From the NCBI GenBank assembly GCA_965207125.1, contig OZ242263.1, positions 62,001 through 126,000 on the forward strand: a stretch of DNA of 64,000 nucleotides. The letters run 5' to 3'. Shown one piece after another: positions 1 through 8,737 of this stretch. Positions within the stretch are counted from its first letter, which is position 1. Each line of letters opens with the position of its first letter. The DNA comes from G965207125 sp965207125 (GTDB lineage Bacteria > Pseudomonadota > Alphaproteobacteria > Puniceispirillales > UBA1172). The translations under genes and the position numbers were made by a program. Below the pieces are notes generated by a model, which had not been told where the DNA came from, made no database searches, and saw nothing but the letters and a program-made list of their open reading frames with translations.

Positions 1-195
1 TATCCGATGGCATCACCGGGGGGGTGGAATCTGATCGGGCAGGTGCCAATAAAGCTATTTGATACGCGAAAAGAAGATCCAATTTTGTTCTCACAAGGTG
101 ATAAAATAACCTTTCAGAGAATTGATATAAAAGAATTTAATATGATAAAAAAAATGGAAGACGCTGGCGATTATTATTTTGGAGATGATGGGTGA
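1..195 (+). CDS. pxpB: 5-oxoprolinase subunit B (PxpB/KipI family), C-terminal fragment
   Basis: The reading frame is open from the first base, so this is the 3' end of a gene cut by the window edge. The roughly 64 remaining residues carry the SPGGWNLIG motif, followed by a KLFD..R.DPI..Q.GD..TF pattern. This is typical of the C-terminus of the allophanate-hydrolase-subunit-1/KipI family (CT_C_D domain). In that family PxpB works with PxpC and PxpA in ATP-dependent opening of 5-oxoproline to glutamate. The stop codon overlaps the GTG start of the following pxpC-like gene by four bases (GTGA), which indicates translational coupling. The N-terminus is not visible. Confidence 0.85.
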   Translation, partial: YPMASPGGWNLIGQVPIKLFDTRKEDPILFSQGDKITFQRIDIKEFNMIKKMEDAGDYYFGDDG

Positions 196-1220
196 GGGCG
201 GCGATAACATTTTCCCAAACCGGGGCTTACACCACCATCCAGGATGGGGGCCGGAAAGGCCATCAGGCTTTCGGTGTTCCTGAAGGGGGGGCACTGGACC
301 GTGCCGCGATGGTGGTGGGTAATGCCTTGGTGGGTAACCAAGCGATGACCGCAGGGCTTGAGATATGCCTTGGCGGGGTGGCGATGCACTTCACGCAGCC
401 GAGAAGAGTTGCGCTGACGGGAACAATTGCAGATACGATGACTCTTGAAGATGCATTTGGACAGGCGATCACCCTGCCGCCTAACCGCTCTCTTCGGATC
501 ACCGCTGGTATGACGCTTAAAATTAACGTACTCACCGGCACAAACACGGTGTTTTTGGCGATTGAGGGCGGGATAGACGTGCCGCTTCTATATGGCTCAG
601 CGTCGACATCGCCAAGCGCGATGATTGGCGGAGTTGACGGCCGGTTGCTAAGGCCTGGCGATACACTCGCCCTTGATGCGCCGGCGAGTGAAGGAGCAGA
701 AAAACCAGCAGATGATCTGATGCTCACCGATACTGCGCTTTTTGATAAACGCTACAGTTTTAGGGTTGTTTTGGGGCCGCAGGATGACCGTTTCACTGAT
801 GGGGCGTTAAAAACCTTTTTATCTCACAAATATCTTGTAAGCCCGGCGTTGAACAGGATGGGGATGCGCCTTACAGGGGCAAAGCTCGAGCACCGGGATA
901 ACGCTGATATCGCATCAGACGGAATTGTAACAGGGTCTGTTCAGGTGCCTGGAGATGGGATGCCAATAATTTTACTGGCGGATCACCAAACAACGGGGGG
1001 GTATACCAAGATAGCCACAGTGATCAGCGCCGATCTCGCCGCCCTCGCGCGGCTTAAGCCGCAAGATGAAATAACTTTTGAGCAGATAACGGTGGCCAAG
1101 GCGGAATCACTGGCGCATGAGCAAGCGGCGCGCACGGCCAAGGCAATCTCCTCCTTGACCAAAGCCCCCGCTTTGCTGGATAGTATCGCACTGTATCAAC
1201 TTGGCGACACAACGGGATAG
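192..1220 (+). CDS. pxpC: 5-oxoprolinase subunit C (PxpC/KipA, biotin-dependent carboxyltransferase family)
   Basis: This 342-residue protein matches the KipA/PxpC family (allophanate hydrolase subunit 2 domain, CT_A_B). Near the N-terminus (about residues 11-36) it has the family signature TTIQDGGRKGHQAFGVPEGG followed by ALDRAA. Family length is usually 300-350 residues, so it is complete. The start is GTG, chosen because it overlaps the upstream pxpB stop by four bases. Known role of the family: it partners PxpB to convert 5-oxoproline to glutamate with ATP. PxpA (LamB/YcsF) is not in view and may lie upstream. An AroE-like gene follows four bases after its stop, suggesting one transcript. 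Confidence 0.85.
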   Translation: MRAAITFSQTGAYTTIQDGGRKGHQAFGVPEGGALDRAAMVVGNALVGNQAMTAGLEICLGGVAMHFTQPRRVALTGTIADTMTLEDAFGQAITLPPNRSLRITAGMTLKINVLTGTNTVFLAIEGGIDVPLLYGSASTSPSAMIGGVDGRLLRPGDTLALDAPASEGAEKPADDLMLTDTALFDKRYSFRVVLGPQDDRFTDGALKTFLSHKYLVSPALNRMGMRLTGAKLEHRDNADIASDGIVTGSVQVPGDGMPIILLADHQTTGGYTKIATVISADLAALARLKPQDEITFEQITVAKAESLAHEQAARTAKAISSLTKAPALLDSIALYQLGDTTG

Positions 1221-1224
1221 TCTG

Positions 1225-2055
1225 ATGAGCGAAAACGCTTTCATTACTGGCAAGACAAAACTTTATGGCGTAATCGCTGATCCTATAAGCCACGTTCGTG
1301 CGCCGATGGTGTTTAATCCTGTATTTGCGGAAAAGGGTATTGATGCGGTGATGCTACCGTTTCACATTTTGCCGCAACATCTTGAGGAGACGATCAGAAT
1401 GCTGATATTGATGCCGAATATGGGCGGGGTTGTGGTGACGATTCCGCACAAGATGCCAATGGCGGAGTTATGCGATGAGCGTGACGTAGCGGCTGAGGCT
1501 TCTGGCGCGGTTAATGTGGTGCGTTTTGATCAAGGCCGATTGATTGGCGGCAATTTTGACGGTAAAGGGTTTATTGCCGGGCTCATCGCCCAAGGGCATC
1601 AAGCGGCCGGACGTCAGGTTTTGGTCATCGGCGCGGGTGGGGCGGCGCGCGCGATTGTCATGGCGCTGGCGGAGTCTTCAGTTGCGGGAATTCACATCGC
1701 TAACCGAACGCCTGAAAAAGCAGCAGAAGTCGTGGAACTTGTCAGAAAATATCACAAAAATATCCCCATCTCATCGTCGTCCCTGAAGGAGCTTGATAAT
1801 GAGTTTGAGGACGTCAAGGCGAGGGCAGGGCTGATCATCAACGCGACCAATTTAGGTCTTAAACCTGATGATCCTTTTCCTCTTTCTCTTGAAGGGATTG
1901 AAAATGATGCGGTGGTCGCCGATATCATTATGAAGCCTGAAATGACCAAATGGCTAGAGAAGGCCAAGGATCAGGGGCTGACATATCATAAAGGGCGTTA
2001 TATGCTTGATTATCAGCTTGATCTCATCGGCCGCTTTATTGACGCTTGGGATTGA
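1225..2055 (+). CDS. Shikimate dehydrogenase-like NAD(P)-dependent oxidoreductase (non-canonical AroE homologue)
   Basis: The 276-residue protein has the AroE fold signature. There is an N-terminal substrate domain, a VTIPHK segment whose lysine (about residue 76) matches the catalytic lysine, a GAGGAAR dinucleotide-binding loop near residue 136, and an NRT motif near residue 159. In true shikimate dehydrogenases the N-terminal motif carries two serines (H-S-x-S-P) that bind shikimate. Here the motif reads ADPISHVRAP (residues 18-27), so both serines are replaced by Val and Ala. I therefore infer a paralogue acting on another substrate rather than the aromatic-pathway enzyme. ATG at 1225 is chosen four bases after the pxpC stop; the TTG at 1201 lies inside pxpC. 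Confidence 0.75.
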   Translation: MSENAFITGKTKLYGVIADPISHVRAPMVFNPVFAEKGIDAVMLPFHILPQHLEETIRMLILMPNMGGVVVTIPHKMPMAELCDERDVAAEASGAVNVVRFDQGRLIGGNFDGKGFIAGLIAQGHQAAGRQVLVIGAGGAARAIVMALAESSVAGIHIANRTPEKAAEVVELVRKYHKNIPISSSSLKELDNEFEDVKARAGLIINATNLGLKPDDPFPLSLEGIENDAVVADIIMKPEMTKWLEKAKDQGLTYHKGRYMLDYQLDLIGRFIDAWD

Positions 2056-2097
2056 TTTGCCTTATAACGACACAAGACTATCCACAAAGGAACGACG

Positions 2098-2529
2098 ATG
2101 ACCACAATAAAACAATGGGATGATGAAAAGCTCACGGAGCTCAAGAAACTCTGGAAGGAGGGGGTGTCTATTTCTCGAATCGGCGAGGCATTGGGGTGCT
2201 CTCGCAATGCGGTTGCGGGAAAGATACACCGCCTTGGTTTGCCAAAGCGGCAATCGCCAATCAAGGGCTTTATCAGTGGTAGTGGGGGTAAAGAGCGGCG
2301 TAAAAAAGTCTTGAAAACACCGGATATTCTTGATCGGAAAGATATTCCGCTAAAATTGGTTTTGCGGAAAATCAACTGGTCTCATAATAAATGCAGCTGG
2401 CCGATTGGCGATCCAAAATCGACGAAATTCAAATTCTGTGGCGATGAAGTAGTATCAGGCAAGCCATATTGCAACACACACTGTTTTGAGGCTTATACGA
2501 CGACTCGTGAAAACAGTGGATCTTCGTGA
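2098..2529 (+). CDS. gcrA: GcrA family cell-cycle regulator
   Basis: A 143-residue protein. The first 50 residues form the GcrA DNA-binding domain: a W.DEK...LKKLW..G.S...I segment followed by SRNAVAGKIHRLGL, a helix-turn-helix recognition helix. After a basic linker, the C-terminal 50 residues hold a cysteine/histidine-rich segment (CSWPIG, FCG, YCNTHC). This is the sigma-70-interacting region in characterised alphaproteobacterial GcrA. Known role: GcrA activates cell-cycle genes with promoters methylated by CcrM. The start has an AAAGGA sequence upstream. Its stop overlaps the GTG of pepN by four bases, so the two are probably co-translated. GcrA is confined to Alphaproteobacteria, which supports the taxonomic call. 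Confidence 0.9.
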   Translation: MTTIKQWDDEKLTELKKLWKEGVSISRIGEALGCSRNAVAGKIHRLGLPKRQSPIKGFISGSGGKERRKKVLKTPDILDRKDIPLKLVLRKINWSHNKCSWPIGDPKSTKFKFCGDEVVSGKPYCNTHCFEAYTTTRENSGSS

Positions 2530-5138
2530 TTTCTCAGCATATGGGTGATTCTCTTGTCAAACGATCGGATTACAGACCGCCAGCCCACGCAGTGGATGCA
2601 ACGCGGCTGACGGTGAGGATTTTTTCGGACCACACCACGATCGATACTGAAATAGATCTGCGCCCAATGGTAGAAGGTGGCGGGATATTCAGGCTGTATG
2701 GCGGCGAAGGTCTAACCTTAGACGCGATGACGATTGGCGGCTCACCGTACCAGCCGGAGCAGGAGTCCATCGCCGCCGGCGAGATCGCTCTTGAGATTTC
2801 AGAGCCGGTGGTAGTTTCAACGCGGGTGACAATTTACCCCAAAAAAAACACGGCTCTTGAAGGTTTATATCTGTCAAATGGGATGTATTGCACGCAATGC
2901 GAACCTGAAGGATTTCGTCATATCACATGGTATCCTGATCGCTCTGATACATTGTCTGTTTTCACCACGAGAATAGAAGCGGATAACGCTTTTCCGACCT
3001 TATTGTCTAACGGCAATCTGGTTTCTAGTGGGACATTAAAGGACGGTCGTCATTTTGCCGAATGGCATGATCCGCATCCAAAACCATCTTATCTTTTCGC
3101 ATTAGTGGCGGGGGATCTTGATCACGTTGAGGATCATTACAAGACGATGGAAAACCGGGACGTCACGCTGAGAATCTACGTGGAAAAAGGTAATACAGCC
3201 CTGACAGATCACGCGATGAAAAGCCTCAAGAAGTCGATGAAGTGGGATGAGGAGGTTTATGGTCTCAGCTATGACCTCGATATTTTCATGATCGTGGCGG
3301 TCAGCTATTTCAACATGGGAGCTATGGAAAATAAGGGGCTGAATATCTTCAATTCAAAATATGTTCTGGCTGATGGGAGGACGGCGAGTGATGACGATCT
3401 GGATAATGTCGAGGCGATCATTGCCCATGAGTATTTTCATAACTGGACAGGCAATAGAATCACGTGTCGTGACTGGTTTCAGTTGACGCTGAAAGAAGGA
3501 CTGACGGTGTTCCGCGATCAGGAGTTTAGCGCCGATATGCACTCGCGCGGGGTTAAGCGGGCGGGGGATGTGGCGTTGTTGCGCTCGGTGCAATTTCCTG
3601 AGGATTCAGGGCCGACAGCGCATCCGATTCGCCCTGATTTTTATATGGAGATCAATAATTTTTACACACCAACAGTCTATGAAAAAGGCGCGGAAGTGAT
3701 CAGGATGATCAGCACCATGCTGGGGCATGATCGGTTCATGAAAGGAATTGACCATTATATCAAAACCCATGACGGCTCGGCCGCGACGTGTGAGGATTTT
3801 GTCGAATCGATGGAAAAAGCAGGGAATATCGATCTCACCCAATTCCGCCATTGGTATGAACAGGCGGGGACGCCTCATGTGTCGGTTGGGCGCGCCTATG
3901 ATCAGAAGAACCAGACCCTGACATTAACCTTTGAGCAATCGATTCCAGAATTACCCCAGAACGGGCCGCGGCATGAACTGCTGATTCCGATTACCGTCGG
4001 CATGCTCGGCGCTGATGGCGCCCCTCTCAAAGTGACGCTGGAGGGCGAGAATCACATTGCGGATGAAAAAGTTCTGCTGATAGATAAGAAAAAAAACCAA
4101 TTCACCTTCACCAATGTTCCCGAGGGAGCGGTGCCTTCTATTCTGCGTAATTTCTCGGCTCCGGTGATCATCAAGGATGATTTAACCACCGATGAGCGCC
4201 TGCAATTACTGTCATCGGATTCTGATATTTTTGGGCGATGGGACTCGGGACAAACCCTGATGAGTGATTTGATTCTTGATGATGCAAGAAAACCAGAAAA
4301 AATCTTATCGCTGGCCAAATCTCTCTCATCGGTTTTGGCTGATAATCAAACCGATCATGCTGAAAAGGCGCAGATTCTATGCTTGCCAACGCAAGAAGTT
4401 CTCGAATCGGCGCGCAATGACGTGGACCCGGTCGCAATTTGGCGCTCAAGGCGCGAGGTATCGCTTGCTTTAACCCTCGCGATGAAGAGCGATATCGATA
4501 AGCATCTTGAAACATTGTTGGCGTCCATAGACGCGCTCACCTCAGCCGGCAGAAAACTGCTTGAAAGGCTTTTGGCAATGGTCGTGCTGGCGGGGGATGA
4601 AGGGGCCATTGCTTCATCTTTACGTCTGTCTCGTCATCCCAATATGACCGTGTCGATGGCGGGTTTGCGTGCGCTTAACCAAACTGCGCGGGCTGAACGC
4701 GCCGAGGCTCTCGCTGAATTTGCCGAACGCTGGAAGAATGACAGTCTGGTGATGGAGAAATGGTTCGCGCTTGAATCCGCCGCGCCTTTAGTGACGACAT
4801 CTGAGCGGTGCGATGAGTTAATGAAGCATCGGGCTTTCGATGCAGGCAACCCGAATAAATTAAGATCAGTGTTGTCTGTTTTCGCGATGGCAAACATACC
4901 CAATTTTCACGCTGAAACAGGCAAGGGGTACGCTTATCTCGCGCAGCACATTGCCAGAATTGACGCGCGTAACCCGCAGGTCGCCGCGCGGATGGCTCTA
5001 CCTCTTACGCGATTCGGACGTTATGATTTAAAACGCCAATCGCTGATGATTGATGCTTTAAGGCAGATTAAAGCCAGCAAAACCCTGTCGCGTGATCTGT
5101 CTGAGATTGTTGGTAAAGCGATCGGAGCGGTTGGCTAA
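2526..5138 (+). CDS. pepN: Aminopeptidase N, M1 family zinc metallopeptidase
   Basis: An 870-residue cytosolic M1 aminopeptidase that removes N-terminal residues from peptides. The exopeptidase GAMEN motif lies near residues 265-269. The zinc motif HEYFH lies near residues 300-304, with the third ligand glutamate in KEGLTVFRDQEF about 20 residues further on. The length and the C-terminal alpha-helical domain match bacterial PepN of the E. coli type. The gene starts at a GTG overlapping the gcrA stop; an ATG five codons later (2541) is an alternative start. It ends by overlapping the convergent helicase gene by four bases. Confidence 0.92.
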   Translation: MISQHMGDSLVKRSDYRPPAHAVDATRLTVRIFSDHTTIDTEIDLRPMVEGGGIFRLYGGEGLTLDAMTIGGSPYQPEQESIAAGEIALEISEPVVVSTRVTIYPKKNTALEGLYLSNGMYCTQCEPEGFRHITWYPDRSDTLSVFTTRIEADNAFPTLLSNGNLVSSGTLKDGRHFAEWHDPHPKPSYLFALVAGDLDHVEDHYKTMENRDVTLRIYVEKGNTALTDHAMKSLKKSMKWDEEVYGLSYDLDIFMIVAVSYFNMGAMENKGLNIFNSKYVLADGRTASDDDLDNVEAIIAHEYFHNWTGNRITCRDWFQLTLKEGLTVFRDQEFSADMHSRGVKRAGDVALLRSVQFPEDSGPTAHPIRPDFYMEINNFYTPTVYEKGAEVIRMISTMLGHDRFMKGIDHYIKTHDGSAATCEDFVESMEKAGNIDLTQFRHWYEQAGTPHVSVGRAYDQKNQTLTLTFEQSIPELPQNGPRHELLIPITVGMLGADGAPLKVTLEGENHIADEKVLLIDKKKNQFTFTNVPEGAVPSILRNFSAPVIIKDDLTTDERLQLLSSDSDIFGRWDSGQTLMSDLILDDARKPEKILSLAKSLSSVLADNQTDHAEKAQILCLPTQEVLESARNDVDPVAIWRSRREVSLALTLAMKSDIDKHLETLLASIDALTSAGRKLLERLLAMVVLAGDEGAIASSLRLSRHPNMTVSMAGLRALNQTARAERAEALAEFAERWKNDSLVMEKWFALESAAPLVTTSERCDELMKHRAFDAGNPNKLRSVLSVFAMANIPNFHAETGKGYAYLAQHIARIDARNPQVAARMALPLTRFGRYDLKRQSLMIDALRQIKASKTLSRDLSEIVGKAIGAVG

Positions 5139-6496
5139 AGATCTTTTCGCCCCAGAAGAAAAGCAGGGGTGTGTTGATTATCCTGAAAACTGTCACCGCT
5201 ACAGTCGGGTGGCGGGGTCCTTTCATCGGGATATTGGGAATCGGAACGCCGCCCGTCAGAACGCCGTGTTTGAGATTTGGGCGCCTGCGGTTTTTTGGGT
5301 GAGGGTGTATTTTCTTCTTGTGCGGGTGCAGTTTTCTTTGATGAGGGCGGGGTTTTCTTACGCACGGATGCGCTTTTCTCTGGTGTAATTTCCTCGATAT
5401 CAGACCCTATGAATTGCGTAATCGCCGCGAGGGATTTCTGATCATCTTCGGTGGCGATGAGCGTGAAGGCCCGCCCCGATTCCCCAGCGCGTCCGGTTCG
5501 TCCGATGCGATGGATATAATCTTCAGGATTATGTGGGATATCGAAATTAAACACATGCGATAGCCCTTTGATATCAAGCCCTCTTGCGGCGACATCGCTC
5601 GCGACCATCAATGGCACTTCGCCTTGAGAGAATTGATTGAGCGCGGCATTACGCGCGGATTGTGTCATATCGCCGTGTAGGGACACAACGTTATACCCGT
5701 CTTTTTCGAGCGCGGATTTAAGCCCTGAAATATCACGCTTGCGATTACAGAAAATCACGGCGTTGGTGATGTTTTCATTTTCAAGAAGTGTCATAAATCC
5801 GGCGCGTTTCTTTCGGGAATCAACGGTGAGGATAAACTGCTCGACGGTGTCAGCGGTGGTGGCTTGCGGCGTGACTTCGACGATTTTTGGGTTAAGGACG
5901 AATTTTTCAGAGATTTTATAAATCGGATCACTAAGCGTGGCTGAGAAAAACAATGTCTGTCTGATTTTTGGCAATAAGCCAGTAATTTTCTCAACATCAG
6001 GGATAAAACCCATATCGAGCATCCTGTCCGCCTCATCAATGACGAGGATTTTTACGTCATGCAACAGAACTGCGCCGCGCTCTAAGTGATCGAGGAGGCG
6101 TCCGGGGGTTGCTATGAGGACATCTACGCCTTTATTAAGCGCGGCCGCTTGTTCTGCAAGGTTCACGCCGCCGATCAGGAGGGCGGAGTTCAGTGTGTGT
6201 TTTTTAGAGAGATCCGTGAAGGCTTCGGCGACTTGTGCGGCGAGTTCACGGGTTGGGGCCAAGATCAGCGAGCGCGGTAACCGGGCTTTGGCCTTGCCGC
6301 TAGAGAGTATATCGATCATCGGCAAGAGGAACGAGGCGGTTTTGCCGGTACCGGTTTGTGCTGAGCCGAGAACATCTCGCCCCATCAGAATAAGAGGAAT
6401 GGTTTTTTCTTGAACTGGCGTTGGCTCGGTGTAGCCGCAAGCTTCAATCACGGCAAGCAAATCATCGCTGAGGCCAAGGTTTTCGAATGAAGTCAT
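5135..6496 (-). CDS. rhlE: DEAD-box ATP-dependent RNA helicase, RhlE-like
   Basis: A 453-residue superfamily 2 RNA helicase. Visible motifs in order are the Q motif (EPTPVQEKTIP), motif I AQTGTGKT, PTRELA, TPGR, DEAD (in VIDEADRMLDMGF), SAT, and the C-terminal ARGLDIKG and HRIGRTGRAG. After about residue 370 the protein becomes a basic, Pro/Ser/Lys-rich tail, typical of RhlE-type helicases acting on ribosome or mRNA structure. The assignment to RhlE rather than another DEAD-box subgroup is by overall resemblance. The gene converges with pepN, the two stops overlapping by four bases. It lies 77 bases downstream of parE on the same strand. Confidence 0.88.
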   Translation of the reverse strand: MTSFENLGLSDDLLAVIEACGYTEPTPVQEKTIPLILMGRDVLGSAQTGTGKTASFLLPMIDILSSGKAKARLPRSLILAPTRELAAQVAEAFTDLSKKHTLNSALLIGGVNLAEQAAALNKGVDVLIATPGRLLDHLERGAVLLHDVKILVIDEADRMLDMGFIPDVEKITGLLPKIRQTLFFSATLSDPIYKISEKFVLNPKIVEVTPQATTADTVEQFILTVDSRKKRAGFMTLLENENITNAVIFCNRKRDISGLKSALEKDGYNVVSLHGDMTQSARNAALNQFSQGEVPLMVASDVAARGLDIKGLSHVFNFDIPHNPEDYIHRIGRTGRAGESGRAFTLIATEDDQKSLAAITQFIGSDIEEITPEKSASVRKKTPPSSKKTAPAQEENTPSPKKPQAPKSQTRRSDGRRSDSQYPDERTPPPDCSGDSFQDNQHTPAFLLGRKDL

Positions 6497-6573
6497 CGAA
6501 CACTAATTTTGTGTTGGTCGTACAAAGTAATGAGACTCTTACAGAACGCGAAGGCTTGCGTCAAGTTAAGACA

Positions 6574-8541
6574 TTAAATATCTAAAACGCCGATTACTTC
6601 TGGCCCGTGATCTCGGATATAGGCGAATCGTTTATCGGCTTTACGTCCCATTAATGTAGTGACGAGGTTATCTACACGCCACCGGTCGCCTTCGCCTAAA
6701 AGGTCAGGCGGGGGGAGGAAAACCTGCAAAAGTCGACGGCTTTCGGAGGACATGGTTGTTTGCTTTAGCTGTTGAGGCGGCATTTCACCAAGCCCTTTAA
6801 ATCGGCTGACCTCTATTTTGCCTCGTCCTGAAAACTTGTTTTTGATCATCTCATCGCGCCCGGCGTCATCTAGTGCGTAAAGCACTTGCCCGCCTTGGGC
6901 GAGGCGATAAAGCGGCGGTTGGGCGATATAAAGATGCCCGCTCTCTATGAGTTCAGGCATTTGCTGATAAAAGTAAGTCATCAGCAAGGCTGCGATATGC
7001 GCGCCATCAACATCAGCATCAGTCATGATGATGATGCGATGATAGCGCAAGGCTTCGAGCGAAAACTCTTTTCCTGGCCGTACCCCCAACGCTAGGGACA
7101 GATCGGCAAGTTCTTGATTGGTGTTTGCTTTATCATCGCTAGCGGAGGCGACATTGAGGATTTTACCGCGCAAGGGCAACACGGCTTGAGTTTTCCTATC
7201 TCTGGCCTGTTTTGCTGAACCGCCCGCTGAATCACCCTCAACGATAAAAAGCTCGGTCTCGCTGTTATTGGTCGAGGTGCAATCGGCGAGTTTGCCCGGA
7301 AGTCGTAATTTTCTGGTGGCTGATTTGCGGGCGACTTCTTTGTCTTGGCGGCGTTTTTTTCGCTCTTCCATGCGCTCAATCGCTGCCTCAAGTAAATAAG
7401 ACGCGCGTTCGGGGTCGGCGGCCAGCCATGTTTCAAGGCGGTCTCTCAGAGCCGTTTCAACCAACTTTGTTGCATCTTGGTTCACCAATCGGTCTTTGGT
7501 CTGTCCTTGAAAATGAGGGTCGGTGATGAAAATGGATATAATCGCGCCGACGGTCGCCATTACGTCATCTACGGTTAAGTCGGCGGCTTTCTTGACTCCG
7601 GCCAGCTCGCCATAGCTTCGCATCGCGCGGGCGATAGATTGTCGCAAGCCTTGCTCATGCGTTCCGCCGTCAGGGGTTGGCACGGTGTTGCAGTAAGATC
7701 GGATAAATCCGTCCTCGCTCATATCGAACCAGGTCAAGGCGAATTCTATCTTTTCGGCATTGATCGTGACTGTACCGGCGAAAGGATTTGAAATCAGCGT
7801 TCTTTTATCGGTGGTGATATCGATGAGAAAATCTGACAAGCCGCCAGCGTAGGTGATCACCTGCTCGCTTGGCGTATCATCACTGATCTGCGAAGGGTCG
7901 CATGACCAGCGCATTTTGACTCCAGCGAAAAGATAGGCTTTTGATCTAATGATGCGATAAAGCGCGGCTGGTCTGAATCGGGTGTCCTCGCCGAATATTT
8001 CTGCATCGGGTAAGAAATGAACGCGTGTTCCGCGTCGGTTTGAAATATCGCCGAGTTGCTCTAACGTACTAACAGCGTGTCCGCGCGAGAATCGTTGGCG
8101 ATAGAGCCGTTTATTTCGGGCGACTTCCACAACCATCTCGCTCGATAATGCGTTAACCACCGATGCGCCAACGCCGTGCAATCCACCTGATGTTGAATAG
8201 GCTTGGCCGCCAAACTTCCCTCCGGCATGCAGGGTTGTCATAATCACTTCAAGTGCTGATTTATCGGGAAAGCGAGGGTGGGAGTCCACGGGAATCCCGC
8301 GCCCGTTATCTGAGATGGTGACGCTACCATCGGCGGCGAGGTTAACGTCGATCACATTAGCATGCCCCGCGACCGTTTCATCCATCGCGTTATCGATGAT
8401 TTCGGTGGCGAGGTGATGCAGGGCGCGCTCATCGGTGCCGCCGATATACATCCCCGGCCTTTTTCTTACTGGTTCAAGCCCTTCGAGAACTTCGATCTCG
8501 GCGGCGGAATAGAGTTCAGAATCTGCAAGAATACTAGCCAT
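6574..8541 (-). CDS. parE: DNA topoisomerase IV subunit B
   Basis: A 655-residue GyrB/ParE-type ATPase subunit. The N-terminus holds GLEPVRKRPGMYIGG, then the GHKL ATPase elements EIIDNAMDE and DNGRGIPV. The TOPRIM domain has ELFIVEGDSAGGSAKQ and MTDADVDGAHIA. The protein ends shortly after the ParE-style FKGLGEM region and lacks the long insertion of GyrB, so ParE is favoured. Topoisomerase IV (with ParC, not in view) decatenates replicated chromosomes. The short C-terminus (MGRKADKRFAYI, ending VLDI) resembles alphaproteobacterial ParE. It is transcribed toward the helicase gene, possibly with it. Confidence 0.9.
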   Translation of the reverse strand: MASILADSELYSAAEIEVLEGLEPVRKRPGMYIGGTDERALHHLATEIIDNAMDETVAGHANVIDVNLAADGSVTISDNGRGIPVDSHPRFPDKSALEVIMTTLHAGGKFGGQAYSTSGGLHGVGASVVNALSSEMVVEVARNKRLYRQRFSRGHAVSTLEQLGDISNRRGTRVHFLPDAEIFGEDTRFRPAALYRIIRSKAYLFAGVKMRWSCDPSQISDDTPSEQVITYAGGLSDFLIDITTDKRTLISNPFAGTVTINAEKIEFALTWFDMSEDGFIRSYCNTVPTPDGGTHEQGLRQSIARAMRSYGELAGVKKAADLTVDDVMATVGAIISIFITDPHFQGQTKDRLVNQDATKLVETALRDRLETWLAADPERASYLLEAAIERMEERKKRRQDKEVARKSATRKLRLPGKLADCTSTNNSETELFIVEGDSAGGSAKQARDRKTQAVLPLRGKILNVASASDDKANTNQELADLSLALGVRPGKEFSLEALRYHRIIIMTDADVDGAHIAALLMTYFYQQMPELIESGHLYIAQPPLYRLAQGGQVLYALDDAGRDEMIKNKFSGRGKIEVSRFKGLGEMPPQQLKQTTMSSESRRLLQVFLPPPDLLGEGDRWRVDNLVTTLMGRKADKRFAYIRDHGPEVIGVLDI

Positions 8542-8661
8542 AGCTGCCGGATATAAAATACCTGATATTGTAATGAGGCTGGATTATACCACAATAATTG
8601 GTATTATTGAAGCCAGTTTTGGCTTAAAATTGCGTTAAAGGGGTATTTTTTGGCAAAATAG

Positions 8662-8687
8662 ACCTCCGGCGCCCTCGCTCCGGAGGT
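8662..8687 (-). terminator. Terminator hairpin downstream of glnA
   Basis: A perfect 8-bp inverted repeat (ACCTCCGG / CCGGAGGT) with a 10-base loop lies about 50 bases past the glnA stop. On the minus strand it is followed by CTATTTTG. It sits between the glnA end and the parE start, where the glnB-glnA transcript should finish. The T-tract is short, hence the moderate confidence. Confidence 0.6.
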
Positions 8688-8737
8688 TTATTCTTCAGTT
8701 TAATCCCTTCAGTTTTGCCTTTTCAAGGCCGCGCTGC

